A stretch of 33,383 nucleotides of DNA from NCBI GenBank assembly GCA_035686365.1, contig DASRZM010000064.1, positions 1 through 33,383 of the forward strand, given 5' to 3'. Each line of letters starts with the position of its first letter. Positions within the stretch are counted from its first letter, which is position 1. A model generated the notes under the pieces. That model had not been told where the DNA came from and searched no databases. It saw only the letters and a list, made by a program, of their open reading frames with translations. Below are positions 1 to 8,692 of the stretch, piece by piece. The position numbers and the translations under genes are program-made. Origin of the DNA: DASRZM01 sp035686365 (GTDB lineage: Bacteria; Pseudomonadota; Gammaproteobacteria; Xanthomonadales; Xanthomonadaceae).

Positions 1-699
1 CGCCTCCAGCGCCAGCGCCCCCGGCGAGCGCCACCATGGCAGCTCGCGCTGGACCTTGGTGCTGGAGCCCGGTGCGGTCAGCGGCGCCACGCCGACCTCG
101 CCGACCTCGTGCACCAGCATCGGGGCCGGCACGCCCTTGAAACGGTAGCGGCCGTGGGTCAGCCAGCGGACGTGTGCCGCCACCTCGCCCAGATCGCCCT
201 GGGCGCGCTGCGCCAGGTTCTGCGCCACGCCCGAGAGCAGGATCTGGCCCGGGCGCGCCAGCGACATCAGCCGGGCCGCCACCGGCTTGGCCAGGCCCTC
301 GACTTCCACCGCCTTGGCGCCGCCGGCCACCTCCGAGCGGGAGTTCTCCCAGACCATCACCTCGCCGACGTGGATCCCCACGCGCGCACGCAACGACTCG
401 CCGGCCGCGTCGGGATCGTGCAGCGAGCGCTGGTAGTCGAGCGCGAAGGCCACGGCCTGGACCGGGCGGTCGAACAGGGCCAGGAAGCCGTCGGTCTTGT
501 CGATCTCGCGGCCCCCGTGGCGCTGCAGCAACTCGCGCGCGAGCCGGTCGTGACGGCGGATGCAGTCACTGCCGCGGCGATCGCCCAGGCGCTCGATCAG
601 CGCGGTGGAGTCGACCAGATCGCACACCAGCACCGTGCGCAGCTGCGGCAGCGCGCGCGCGCTGGCGGTCCTGCTCTCGATGCCGTCTCCTTCGCCCAT
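1..699 (-). CDS. Class III adenylate/guanylate cyclase domain protein (3' end outside the window)
   Basis: The first 233 residues are visible and the frame stays open to the window edge, so the C-terminal part is missing. Residues about 20-190 are a class III nucleotidyl cyclase catalytic domain. VLVCDLVDST carries the first metal-binding Asp (D27), KTDGFLALF the second (D70), and RVGIHVGEV is the conserved GIHxGE segment. It should make cAMP or cGMP from the triphosphate; K68 alone does not settle the substrate. The ATG at 699 is the first good start. The gene lies 85 bp downstream of a cNMP-binding GGDEF gene on the same strand. I recall the same pairing in Xanthomonas campestris, where XC_0250 (GuaX) makes cGMP and XC_0249 senses it. 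Orthology is inferred from domain content and order, not from an alignment. Confidence 0.85.
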   Translation of the reverse strand, partial: MGEGDGIESRTASARALPQLRTVLVCDLVDSTALIERLGDRRGSDCIRRHDRLARELLQRHGGREIDKTDGFLALFDRPVQAVAFALDYQRSLHDPDAAGESLRARVGIHVGEVMVWENSRSEVAGGAKAVEVEGLAKPVAARLMSLARPGQILLSGVAQNLAQRAQGDLGEVAAHVRWLTHGRYRFKGVPAPMLVHEVGEVGVAPLTAPGSSTKVQRELPWWRSPGALALEA

Positions 700-784
700 G
701 GACCCCCGCCTGCTGCCAGGAACTGCGCAGATCGGTCGATTCTGCGCCAATTGCAGGCCTGCACCAAACCAGGGTGGCGCCGGC

Positions 785-1807
785 TCAGTCGCAGAGCTTC
801 CAGCCGTCGCCGCCGTTGCCCTTGGCCTGGTACAGGGCGGTGTCGGCGCGCGAGTACCAGGCCGGCCAGCTGCCACCGCCCGGACACAGGCAGGCGCCGA
901 CGCTGACCGTGACGCGGATGCTTTCCTCGGGCCCCGCGAAGCGCAACCGGCGCACGTTCTCGACGATCTCCAGCGCGCGGTTGGTCAGCTCGCCGGCGTC
1001 GACCGCGTGGGTCAGCAGCGCGAACTCGTCGCCGCCGAGCCGGCACGGCAGATCGGTGGCCCCCGCGGCCGCGCGCACTTCCGCGGCGACGGCCTGCAGT
1101 ACGGCGTCGCCGGCGAGGTGCCCATGGCCGTCGTTGAGCTGCTTGAAACGGTCCACGTCGATCAGCAGCACGCCCGGGTGCCCGAGTGCCGGCTGCCGGA
1201 ACTCGCGCTCGAGGAACTGGTACAGGCCACGTCGGTTGGCCAGGCCGGTGAGCTCGTCGGTGCGGGTGAGCTGCTCCACGGTGGTGAGCTCGCTCTGGGT
1301 CTGGCGCAGCGTGTCCAGCGCGATCATCAGGTCCTCGTTGCGCCGGCGCAGGCTCCCGATCAGCTGCTGCTCGCTCGAAACCAGGTAGGAAAACGAGCGC
1401 AGCATGAAGCGCGCCAGCAGCGTGGGCTCGGCGCCCAGCAATTGCTCGAAGGCCGCGTGCGAGATCACGTACAGCACGCTCTCCTCGGCGGCCGTGGCGC
1501 TGGCCAGGCGTGCATGATTGCCGATGAACAGCGCCAGCTCGCCGAAGTACTCACGCGGGCCCACCAGCTTGTCGGCCAGCCCGTCGCCGAACTCCAGCTG
1601 CACGCGGCCGCTGTCGATCACGAACATGCTGCGACCGATTTCGCCGCGCCGGAAGATGGTTTCGCGCGCGCCCGTTCTGCGCCGCTCGCCGGCGCCGCGG
1701 AACAGCGCCAGCTCGGTGTCGGACAGCGCGCGCGGCAGCAGGTTGGGTCGCGCCGGGCTGTAGGCCGCGGCCGGCCGTTCCGGTGCGGTGGAGTCGGTGG
1801 CGGTCAC
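785..1807 (-). CDS. Diguanylate cyclase with N-terminal cyclic-nucleotide-binding domain
   Basis: A 340-residue protein from the GTG at 1807; the same frame stays open upstream, but that part is composition-driven and runs antisense to tamA. Residues about 25-135 are a CRP-type cNMP-binding domain. Its phosphate-binding cassette FGELALF...RLASATA keeps the Glu (E90) and Arg (R100) that usually hold the nucleotide. A helical linker (about 140-178) leads to a GGDEF domain with an intact GGDEF at 258-262 and LIDVDRFKQLND upstream. It should make c-di-GMP under control of a cyclic nucleotide. The inhibitory RxxD site is degenerate (GATD at 249-252). The domain order matches XC_0249 of X. campestris as I recall it, a cGMP-responsive c-di-GMP synthase. 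The start is the least certain point; a TAGAAT -10 box lies about 33 bp upstream of the GTG. Confidence 0.88.
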   Translation of the reverse strand: MTATDSTAPERPAAAYSPARPNLLPRALSDTELALFRGAGERRRTGARETIFRRGEIGRSMFVIDSGRVQLEFGDGLADKLVGPREYFGELALFIGNHARLASATAAEESVLYVISHAAFEQLLGAEPTLLARFMLRSFSYLVSSEQQLIGSLRRRNEDLMIALDTLRQTQSELTTVEQLTRTDELTGLANRRGLYQFLEREFRQPALGHPGVLLIDVDRFKQLNDGHGHLAGDAVLQAVAAEVRAAAGATDLPCRLGGDEFALLTHAVDAGELTNRALEIVENVRRLRFAGPEESIRVTVSVGACLCPGGGSWPAWYSRADTALYQAKGNGGDGWKLCD

Positions 1808-1839
1808 GCCGTGCCCCCCGATGGGTCCAGGACAGCCGG

Positions 1840-1845
1840 ATTCTA
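1840..1845 (-). promoter_or_regulatory. Putative -10 box for the cNMP-GGDEF gene
   Basis: Read on the minus strand this is TAGAATCC, 33 bp upstream of the GTG start. No convincing -35 hexamer lies at 16-18 bp. The same TAnAATC form precedes four other transcription units in this window. Confidence 0.4.
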
Positions 1846-1951
1846 CGGCATCGCCGCCGCACGATTGCGCCGGGCCGACCGCTGCCGCGCTGGTGCACCA
1901 CTGCCGCCGTCTTGACCTGCCTTTGCCGGGCGCCACGGCTATGCTCGCGGC

Positions 1952-3727
1952 ATGCCCCACCCCCACCCCCACACCCACTGCGCGAGAGGCCACCGCACCG
2001 CGCGGCGGGGCCTCGTGTCGGCGCTGGCGCTGGCGGGTCTTCTGCACACCGGGGCCGTCGCGGCGCTGACGCTCACCGGTTTCGACGTGCGCGGCATCGC
2101 CGACCCGGAGCTGAGCGAGAACGTCCGGGCCCGGCTCGGTGCACTGCGCGCCGAGGTCGGCGTGTCGATCACCGAGGCGCGCCTGAGCTACCTGCTGCGC
2201 AACGCCCCCGAGGAGGTCCGCAAGGCGCTGGAGCCGTTCGGGTACTACGAGCCGCAGGTCGAGGTCACGCCGCAGCGCAGCGGGGAGACGGCCACGATCG
2301 TGATCGATGTCACCCCGGGCCCGGCGATCAAGGTCGAACGCCACCAGATCGTGCTCGAGGGCGAAGGCGCCGATGACAGCGTGCTGCAACGCCGGCGCGA
2401 CCGCTTCCTCCCCCGGCCGGGGGACGTGCTCCGCCACCCGCTGTACGAGCAGAGCAAGTCGCGGCTGCAGCGCTCGCTGGCCGAGCGCGGGTACTTCGAC
2501 GCGGCCCTGATGACCCATCGCGTGGCGGTTACCCGCGCGGCGCAGAGCGCGACCATCGAACTGAAGGTCGATACCGGCCGCCGCTACCGCTTCGGCGCGA
2601 CCACCTACGAGGGCAGCCACATCGACCCCGACGTGCTCGAACGCGTGGTGCCGTACGAGGCCGGCGACGTGTTCCACCAGGCGCGCCTGGTCGCGTTGCA
2701 CGAGCGCCTGGTGGAACTGGACTACTTCGGCTACGTCGACATCCAGCCGCAGCCGGAGGAAGGCGGCGAGGCGATCGCACCGGTCACGGTGTCGCTGACG
2801 CCGGCCAAGCGCACGATCTATACCGCCGGCATCGGCTACGGCACCGACACCGGGCCCTCGCTGCGCGCCGGCGTGGAACGCCGCTACGTCAATGCACGCG
2901 GGCACAAGCTCGGCGCCGAGGTCGAGATCGGCGGGCGCCGCAGCAGCTTTGCGGTTCTGTACCGGATGCCGGCGCTGCACTGGCTGCCGGGCTGGTGGAG
3001 CATCGGCGCCAACGCCCGCGACGAGAAGTTCGGCGACTTCGACTCGCGCATCTTCGAGGTCGTGGGCGCGCGCAGCGTGGACTGGGAGGGCTTCCGGTTT
3101 TCCGGCGAGTTGCACGTGCGCCAGGAGTCCTTTGACGATGTGGACGTGTTCCTGGTCTACCCGGAGATCCGCGCCGGCCGCACAACTAGCGACGATGCGC
3201 TGTACCCGAACCGCGGCTACCGGGTCAGCGTCGGGTTGGCGGCGGGCTCCGGCGCGCTGGGCAGCGACCTGGACTTCGCGCGGCTGTACGGCTCGGCCAG
3301 CTTTGTGCACCGGCTCTCGCCTTCCAACCGCCTGCTGCTGCGCGGCGAGGTCGGCCACCTGGAAACCGACGCGTTCGCGCGGATGCCACCGAGCCTGCGT
3401 TTCTTTGCCGGCGGCGACCGCAGCATCCGCGGCTACGGCTACCACGAGCTGGGCGAGCGCGACCAGGACGGACGCACCATCGGTGGCCGCAACCTGGTCG
3501 TGGCCAGCGTCGAGATCGAGCATATGTTCAATCCACAGTGGGGCATCGCCGGCTTCGTGGATGCGGGCAACGCCTTCAATGGCAGCGATCTGGATCCGCG
3601 CGTGGGCGTGGGGGTCGGCGCGCGCTGGCGCTCACCGGTGGGGCCGGTGCGGGTGGACCTCGGCGTCGGGCTCGACGATCCCGACAGCGCCGTGCAGCTG
3701 CACCTGAACATCGGCCCGGACCTCTGA
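1952..3727 (+). CDS. tamA: TamA, Omp85-family outer-membrane component of the translocation and assembly module
   Basis: A 591-residue BamA-like protein. A signal peptide covers about residues 1-37, after a His-rich n-region. Three POTRA domains follow at about 39-120, 122-206 and 207-283, then an Omp85 barrel from about 288 to the end. GGDRSIRGYGY (about 486-496) is the conserved loop-6 VRGF/Y motif. The C-terminus LHLNIGPDL resembles the terminal strand of E. coli TamA. With TamB it assists assembly of outer-membrane proteins such as autotransporters and transport of phospholipid to the outer membrane. tamB starts one base after its stop, a typical tamAB arrangement. No good Shine-Dalgarno precedes the ATG, and a TATGCT at 1940-1945 lies so close that the message could be leaderless; that is only an inference. 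Confidence 0.95.
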   Translation: MPHPHPHTHCARGHRTARRGLVSALALAGLLHTGAVAALTLTGFDVRGIADPELSENVRARLGALRAEVGVSITEARLSYLLRNAPEEVRKALEPFGYYEPQVEVTPQRSGETATIVIDVTPGPAIKVERHQIVLEGEGADDSVLQRRRDRFLPRPGDVLRHPLYEQSKSRLQRSLAERGYFDAALMTHRVAVTRAAQSATIELKVDTGRRYRFGATTYEGSHIDPDVLERVVPYEAGDVFHQARLVALHERLVELDYFGYVDIQPQPEEGGEAIAPVTVSLTPAKRTIYTAGIGYGTDTGPSLRAGVERRYVNARGHKLGAEVEIGGRRSSFAVLYRMPALHWLPGWWSIGANARDEKFGDFDSRIFEVVGARSVDWEGFRFSGELHVRQESFDDVDVFLVYPEIRAGRTTSDDALYPNRGYRVSVGLAAGSGALGSDLDFARLYGSASFVHRLSPSNRLLLRGEVGHLETDAFARMPPSLRFFAGGDRSIRGYGYHELGERDQDGRTIGGRNLVVASVEIEHMFNPQWGIAGFVDAGNAFNGSDLDPRVGVGVGARWRSPVGPVRVDLGVGLDDPDSAVQLHLNIGPDL

Positions 3728-3728
3728 G

Positions 3729-6700
3729 ATGGCCACACCGGCCGCACGCGGACCCCAGAGCGGCAAGCGCCGCCGCGGGCTGCGCCTGCTCGCCGTGTTC
3801 GGCGCGCTGCTGCTGGCGCTGGTGGTGGCCGGCGCGGTGGGCGGGCTGTGGTTGCTGCGAAGCGAGTCCGGCCGCGACTTCGCACTGGCGCGGCTGAGCG
3901 CGGCGCTGCCCGCCGGCTCGGTGCACTGGCAACGGGCCGAGGGCACGCTGGGCGGCGGCGTGACGCTGCATGGTCTGCGCCTGGACCAGGAGAGCATGCG
4001 GATCCAGGCCCGGCAGGTGCGCATCGAGCTGGCACCTCTGGCCCTGCTGGGCCGGACGCTGCGGATCGAGTCGCTGCAGGTGGACGGCGTGGACTGGCAG
4101 TTCGTCGAGCCACCGCAACCGGCTCTCGACGAGCAGGGGCTGTCGCTGCGGATGCCAAACCTGCAGCTGCCGATCGCGATCGAGCTGCACAACGCGCACC
4201 TGCGGCAGGCGCGGATCCGCAGCGGGCAGGACCTGCTGCTGGAGGTCCGGTCGCTGACACTGGCCGGGCGTGTGCAACGCGACGGTCGCCTGCGTATCCG
4301 CGAACTGGCGCTGGACGCCGACCGCGGGCAGCTCACCGGCGAGGGTCGCATCGACCTGGACGGCACGCTCTCGGGCGACGCCACGCTGCGCTGGACCGGG
4401 CCGGGCGGGGGCACGTTGCGGATCGACCTGGACGGCCGCCGCGACGCCAGTCGCCTGCAGGTGCTCGATGAGGCCCGGCCCTCGCAGGCGCTGGTGCTGG
4501 TGCTGCAGGGCGAGCGCTGGCAACTGGACAGCACGGTGGAGGGCTTCGATCCGCGACCGTGGTTTCCGGACTGGCCGCACGGTCCGGTCACCGCAGTGAT
4601 CGAGGGCCGCGGCGAGGGCTGGTCGGGGACGCTCGCCGGCCGCGCCGGGCTGGGCGATCTGGAACTGGTCCTGCGTCCCTCGACGCTGGCACTGATCGAC
4701 GAAGGCCAGGCCCTGCAGGTGGATCCGCTGCACCTGGCGCTGGCCGACGGCGGGACCGCGCGTATCCACGGCCGCCTGGCGCTGACGGGCGAGCACGCCG
4801 CCGACCTGGTCGCCACGCTCCAGGACGTGGCCTTCTCCCGCGAGCCGCCGCGACGGCTCTCGGGCGAGCTGATCGCCAAGGGCAGCATCGACGGCTACAC
4901 GCTGGCATTCGACGGCATCGTCGATGCCGAGGGCGAGCCGGTCGCGGTCAATCTGGCAGCCACCGGCGATGCCCACGGGCTGGTCTTCACGCGACTGCAC
5001 GCACGCAGCGAAGGCAGCGAACTGGTCGGCGAGGGCCGGGTGGCCTGGTCGCCGCACACGCAACTGATGCTCGATGCCCGGCTGCAGGACTTCGACCCTT
5101 CGCGCTTCGTCCCCGAGCTGCCCGGTTCGGTTTCCGGCGCCCTGCGCCTGGAGCTGGTGCTGACCGACCCGTGGCGGCTGGACGCGCAGTTCCAGGACAT
5201 CGGCGGCACCCTGCGCGGGCGGGCACTGCGGGCCGAGGGCCGCCTGGCGCTGGGCCCGGATCCGGCCCCCAGCGACCTGGACTTCCAGCTGGGCGAAAGT
5301 CACGTGCGCGTGCGCGGCCGCGCTGGTCCGGAACTGGACCTGCGCGCGGAGCTCGCGCCGCTGCGGCTGTCGGACCTGCTGCCAGACGCCGCCGGCGAGA
5401 TCTCCGGCACGCTGCAGGCGAGCGGGCCGCGTGCGGCAGCGCGCTGGCAGGCCGAGCTGGCCGTACAGGGCCTGGATCTGGCCGGCGTGCGCGCCGGGGA
5501 CGCCACGCTGCGCGGCGAGTACTCGGCAGGCGCGGGTGGCGCCGGGCACCTGGATTTCGCGGGTGAGGACCTTCAGTTCGCCGGCCAGCGCTTCGCCACC
5601 GCGCGGGTGCGCGCGAGCGGACGGCTGGACGCGCACACGATCGAGGTGGACGCCGAGGGCGAGACCAGCGTGCAGGCACTACTCGAGGCCGGCTATGGCA
5701 ACGACACCTGGTCGGGGCAGCTGCGCGAGCTGGCGATCGCGCCGGCCCGGATCCCGCGGCTGGAGCTCGATGCGCCCGCCGCCTTTTCGATCGGCGCCGA
5801 TGCGCTGGAGATCGACCGTGCCTGCCTGGCCGGCGGGCAGGCGCGGCTGTGCGCCCAGGCGCACACCGCCGGGCAGGTGCAATCGCTGCAGGTGGAACTC
5901 GACGCCCTGCCGCTGGCCTTGGCCGAGCCGTGGCTCGCGCCCGACCGCGCCGTCCCCGTGAGCATCGAGGGCAACGCGCGCGGCCGCCTGCACTGGCAAC
6001 GCGATGCCCGGGACGAACGCCTGGATTTCGAGCTGACGCTGGCGCAGGGCGAGCTCGCGCTGGCCGGCGTCGAGCGACGGGCGCTGCTGGCGTGGCAGGA
6101 CCTGCAGCTTCAGGGCGCGATCGCCGAGGGCCGGCTGCAGGCCGAGCTTACCGGCACGCTCGAACAGGGCGGCCGCATCGACGCCCGGCTGGAGGGCGCC
6201 TCGCCGCTGGCCGACCCCGGTGCCGCGATGACCGGCACGCTGTCGCTGTCGCTGCCGCGCCTGCGCGTGCTCGAGCTGCTGGCCCCGCAGGTCGCCAATC
6301 CGTCCGGGCGGCTGGAGGCCACGCTGGATCTGGCCGGGAGCTGGGACGACCCGGCCGCCACCGGCACGGTCGCGATCGAATCGCTGTCGGGCGAGCTGCC
6401 GGGCATGGGCATCGCGATCCAGGACGGTACCCTGACCCTGCGCTCCTCCGGCCAGGACAGCATGCAGGTGAGCGGTTCCCTGCCCACCGGCGAGGGGACG
6501 CTGCGCGTGGACGGCACGCTCAATCGACTGGCGGCCGCACCCAGCCTGGAGCTCACCGTCACCGGCGAGCGCGTGCTGATGGCCGACACCCCGCTGGTGC
6601 GCGCGGTGGTCAGCCCGGACCTGACGCTGACCTACGCCGAGCGCAGGCTCGAGTTCGGCGGCAGCCTCGGGATCCCGGAAGGGCGCCTGGATCTGGACTA

Positions 6701-7472
6701 CCTGGACGACACCGTGCAGCCCTCGCCGGACGTGGTGGTGCTCGATCCGCGCGAGGGCGCCGCACAGGATGCGCCGATCGCGGTGCACGGCCGCGTCGAG
6801 GTCACCCTGGGCGAGGCGGTGCTGCTGCTCGGCTACGGATTCGATGGCCGCGTGGCGGGCACCGTGAACATCCGCGAGCGCCCGGGCCGGCTGGCGACCG
6901 CGCGCGGCCGCCTGGAGCTCAGCGGCCAGTACGAGGCCTACGGCCAGCAGCTGGAGATCGTGCGCGGACGGCTGCTGTACTCGAACTCGCCGCTGGACAA
7001 CCCCGCGCTGGACCTGCGCGCCGAACGCGAGATCCAAGAGCAGACCGTCGGCCTGGACATCGGCGGCACCGCGCTCACGCCGATGGTGCGCGTGTACTCC
7101 AACCCGGCGCTGCCCGAGGCCGAGGCGCTGGGCTACCTGGTCCTGGGCCGGCCGCTGTCCGCGGCCACCGAGGCCGACAGCGCCCAACTCAGCCAGGCCG
7201 CGGTGGCGGTCGGCGGCAACCTGCTGGCCGAGAAGCTCGGTTCCCGGCTGGGCTTCGACACCTTCGGCGTATCGGACTCGCGCACGCTCGGTGGCAGTGC
7301 ATTCACCGTAGGCAAGTACCTGTCCCCGAAACTGTATGTCAGCTACGGCGTATCGCTGTTCGGGACCGGCGAGGTGCTGGGTTTCAACTACCTGCTCAAC
7401 GAGCACTGGCAGGTGGAACTGGAGTCCGGGCAGGAGAACCGGGTCGGGCTCAAGTACCGCATCGAGCGTTGA
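3729..7472 (+). CDS. tamB: TamB, inner-membrane-anchored periplasm-spanning partner of TamA
   Basis: A 1247-residue AsmA-like protein. A basic N-terminus (KRRR) precedes one transmembrane helix at about 19-43. The long middle part consists of repeating amphipathic beta segments (repeated LDGxLxG and GxLxLxG patterns), as expected for a beta-taco lipid groove. The last roughly 350 residues are the conserved DUF490/TamB C-terminal domain, with ALGYLVLGRPLS and KYLSPKLYVSYGVSLF, which contacts TamA. The length is close to that of E. coli TamB. The ATG is one base from the tamA stop, so the two genes are almost certainly translated from one message. TamB-type proteins are also implicated in moving phospholipids across the periplasm. 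Confidence 0.95.
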   Translation: MATPAARGPQSGKRRRGLRLLAVFGALLLALVVAGAVGGLWLLRSESGRDFALARLSAALPAGSVHWQRAEGTLGGGVTLHGLRLDQESMRIQARQVRIELAPLALLGRTLRIESLQVDGVDWQFVEPPQPALDEQGLSLRMPNLQLPIAIELHNAHLRQARIRSGQDLLLEVRSLTLAGRVQRDGRLRIRELALDADRGQLTGEGRIDLDGTLSGDATLRWTGPGGGTLRIDLDGRRDASRLQVLDEARPSQALVLVLQGERWQLDSTVEGFDPRPWFPDWPHGPVTAVIEGRGEGWSGTLAGRAGLGDLELVLRPSTLALIDEGQALQVDPLHLALADGGTARIHGRLALTGEHAADLVATLQDVAFSREPPRRLSGELIAKGSIDGYTLAFDGIVDAEGEPVAVNLAATGDAHGLVFTRLHARSEGSELVGEGRVAWSPHTQLMLDARLQDFDPSRFVPELPGSVSGALRLELVLTDPWRLDAQFQDIGGTLRGRALRAEGRLALGPDPAPSDLDFQLGESHVRVRGRAGPELDLRAELAPLRLSDLLPDAAGEISGTLQASGPRAAARWQAELAVQGLDLAGVRAGDATLRGEYSAGAGGAGHLDFAGEDLQFAGQRFATARVRASGRLDAHTIEVDAEGETSVQALLEAGYGNDTWSGQLRELAIAPARIPRLELDAPAAFSIGADALEIDRACLAGGQARLCAQAHTAGQVQSLQVELDALPLALAEPWLAPDRAVPVSIEGNARGRLHWQRDARDERLDFELTLAQGELALAGVERRALLAWQDLQLQGAIAEGRLQAELTGTLEQGGRIDARLEGASPLADPGAAMTGTLSLSLPRLRVLELLAPQVANPSGRLEATLDLAGSWDDPAATGTVAIESLSGELPGMGIAIQDGTLTLRSSGQDSMQVSGSLPTGEGTLRVDGTLNRLAAAPSLELTVTGERVLMADTPLVRAVVSPDLTLTYAERRLEFGGSLGIPEGRLDLDYLDDTVQPSPDVVVLDPREGAAQDAPIAVHGRVEVTLGEAVLLLGYGFDGRVAGTVNIRERPGRLATARGRLELSGQYEAYGQQLEIVRGRLLYSNSPLDNPALDLRAEREIQEQTVGLDIGGTALTPMVRVYSNPALPEAEALGYLVLGRPLSAATEADSAQLSQAAVAVGGNLLAEKLGSRLGFDTFGVSDSRTLGGSAFTVGKYLSPKLYVSYGVSLFGTGEVLGFNYLLNEHWQVELESGQENRVGLKYRIER

Positions 7473-7541
7473 AGCGTTGCCCCGATGCGACCGACGGCGC
7501 GACGCCGCGCCGCGGCCGGCCGTCTACGACACTGAGGGTAG

Positions 7542-7547
7542 TACAAT
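7542..7547 (+). promoter_or_regulatory. Putative -10 box for the YbaY-like lipoprotein gene
   Basis: TACAATCC lies 68 bp upstream of the ATG at 7615, in the gap after tamB. No clear -35 hexamer is seen, but the box matches the TAnAATC form found upstream of other genes here. Confidence 0.4.
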
Positions 7548-7614
7548 CCGCGGCTCGCTCCGGGCCCGCCCGTGCGCGCCCACCGAATCCGCCATTGCAC
7601 CGAGGAGTACGTCC

Positions 7615-8463
7615 ATGCGAGTTGCGCTCGCCCTGACCCTTGCCCTGGCCGTATCGGCCTGCGGCCAGCAGGCCGAACCGTCCGGCGCCCGGTCCGGCGC
7701 CCCCGATGCGCGGCAGCAGGCGCAGCCCCCGGTCGTGTCCGGCCCGGCCGTGACCGGCACCATCAACGTGCCGGGCCTGGCCCAGCTTCCCGAAGGCCTG
7801 CAGCTGAACCTCAAGCTGCTGGACCTGAGCGATCCCACGGTCACCCCGCCGGTGGTCGCCGAAACCACCACCACCGGGCCGCGTCGGCTGCCGCACCCCT
7901 TCGCCCTGGGCTATCCGGCCAACGGGGTCAGCGCGCAGGGCCGCTACGGCCTGGAAGTGGCGCTGCAGGCCGGTGGCGCCACCTTGTACGGCACGCCCGA
8001 GCCGATCGGCGTGCTGGGCGCCGCGCCCGGCAGCGGCGTGGTCGCCACCTTGGTGCGCGGCGGCCAGAGCCGCGCCGGCGTGGATCCGGGCGCGCAGACG
8101 CGTGCCGACTTCGAATTGCTCGAATCCAAGCTCGGCAGCATGCGTCGGGTCACCGGCGAGCGCCTGGACGAGGCCGTGGCGGTGGGCTGGGACGCCTTCG
8201 TCGACGACACCGGCGTGCGCGTGGCGCGCGAGAACGTGGAACTGGCCGAAGGCGGCCATGCCGCCTACCGCTACGGCTACCGCGACGGCCGCCCGTGGGT
8301 GGTCGTGCGCGACAGTGGCGGCGCCACCACCTGGGTGGGCTGGAATCCCCGGGGCGAGGTGGTCCTGAACCAGCGCGGCACCGATGGCCCCATCGAGGCC
8401 GAGGAAGCCCAGCGGTTGTACGAGCGCGCGCAGCGGGTCCTGGCGAGCATCGGCCGGCGCTAG
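7615..8463 (+). CDS. YbaY/YscW-type lipoprotein
   Basis: A 282-residue lipoprotein. The signal peptide ends in the lipobox VSAC with Cys16. A Pro/Ala/Gln-rich linker follows, and residues about 45-150 read as the YbaY/YscW (pilotin-like) beta-sandwich: GTINVPGLAQLPEG...LNLKLLDLS...PHPFALGY...GRYGLEVAL. The C-terminal half (about 165-282) is not recognised; it contains RYGYRDGRPWVVVR. The ATG at 7615 is chosen because GAGGAG lies 7 bp upstream and the lipobox begins there; the frame is open further upstream, but that part overlaps the tamB end. Members of this family are outer-membrane lipoproteins of poorly known function, and some act as secretin pilotins. No secretion genes are nearby, so the role is open. 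Confidence 0.85.
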   Translation: MRVALALTLALAVSACGQQAEPSGARSGAPDARQQAQPPVVSGPAVTGTINVPGLAQLPEGLQLNLKLLDLSDPTVTPPVVAETTTTGPRRLPHPFALGYPANGVSAQGRYGLEVALQAGGATLYGTPEPIGVLGAAPGSGVVATLVRGGQSRAGVDPGAQTRADFELLESKLGSMRRVTGERLDEAVAVGWDAFVDDTGVRVARENVELAEGGHAAYRYGYRDGRPWVVVRDSGGATTWVGWNPRGEVVLNQRGTDGPIEAEEAQRLYERAQRVLASIGRR

Positions 8464-8610
8464 GAACCCTCTGAACAAGTTCAGAGGTTCGCGCGCCATG
8501 GATGGCGCGCTCGCGGATCAAGCACGCAAGTGCTTGATCCAGCGGAGCCGAGCCCGGACATGTGCCGGACTCGGCGAGTCTGATCGAGTCCAGGATGGAC
8601 TTGATCAGAC
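8464..8610. repeat. Array of five abutting hairpins (palindromic repeat element)
   Basis: Five inverted repeats lie almost end to end. 8464-8490 pairs GAACCCTCTGAAC with GTTCAGAGGTTC (one bulge). 8491-8510 pairs GCGCGCCAT with ATGGCGCGC. 8515-8540 pairs GGATCAAGCAC with GTGCTTGATCC around GCAA. 8547-8575 pairs GCCGAGCCCGG with CCGGACTCGGC (one mismatch). 8578-8610 pairs GTCTGATCGAGTCCA with TGGACTTGATCAGAC (one mismatch). The array starts at the stop codon of the YbaY-like gene, between convergent genes. From memory, similar multi-palindrome elements occur in Luteimonas/Lysobacter-type genomes; I could not check this. Confidence 0.9.
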
Positions 8611-8639
8611 CTTCCCTAAGGCGCCGTCGCACAGCGCAT

Positions 8640-8667
8640 GCAAGCGCCGCCCCCGGGCGGCGCTTGC
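8640..8667 (-). terminator. GC-rich hairpin, probable terminator of the sialidase-fold gene
   Basis: A perfect 12-bp stem (GCAAGCGCCGCC with GGCGGCGCTTGC) around a 4-base loop lies 25 bp past the stop of the minus-strand gene ending at 8693. There is no T run on either side, so it is a hairpin candidate rather than a textbook terminator. It may also stop plus-strand transcripts from the lipoprotein gene. Confidence 0.5.
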
Positions 8668-8692
8668 GTATCGGGGGTCACAAGCGCACCCG

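Noticed and set aside
1808..3523. Very long minus-strand frame continuing upstream of the GGDEF protein
   Set aside because: It runs antisense to tamA and has His/Ala/Arg-rich composition expected from a GC-rich shadow frame.
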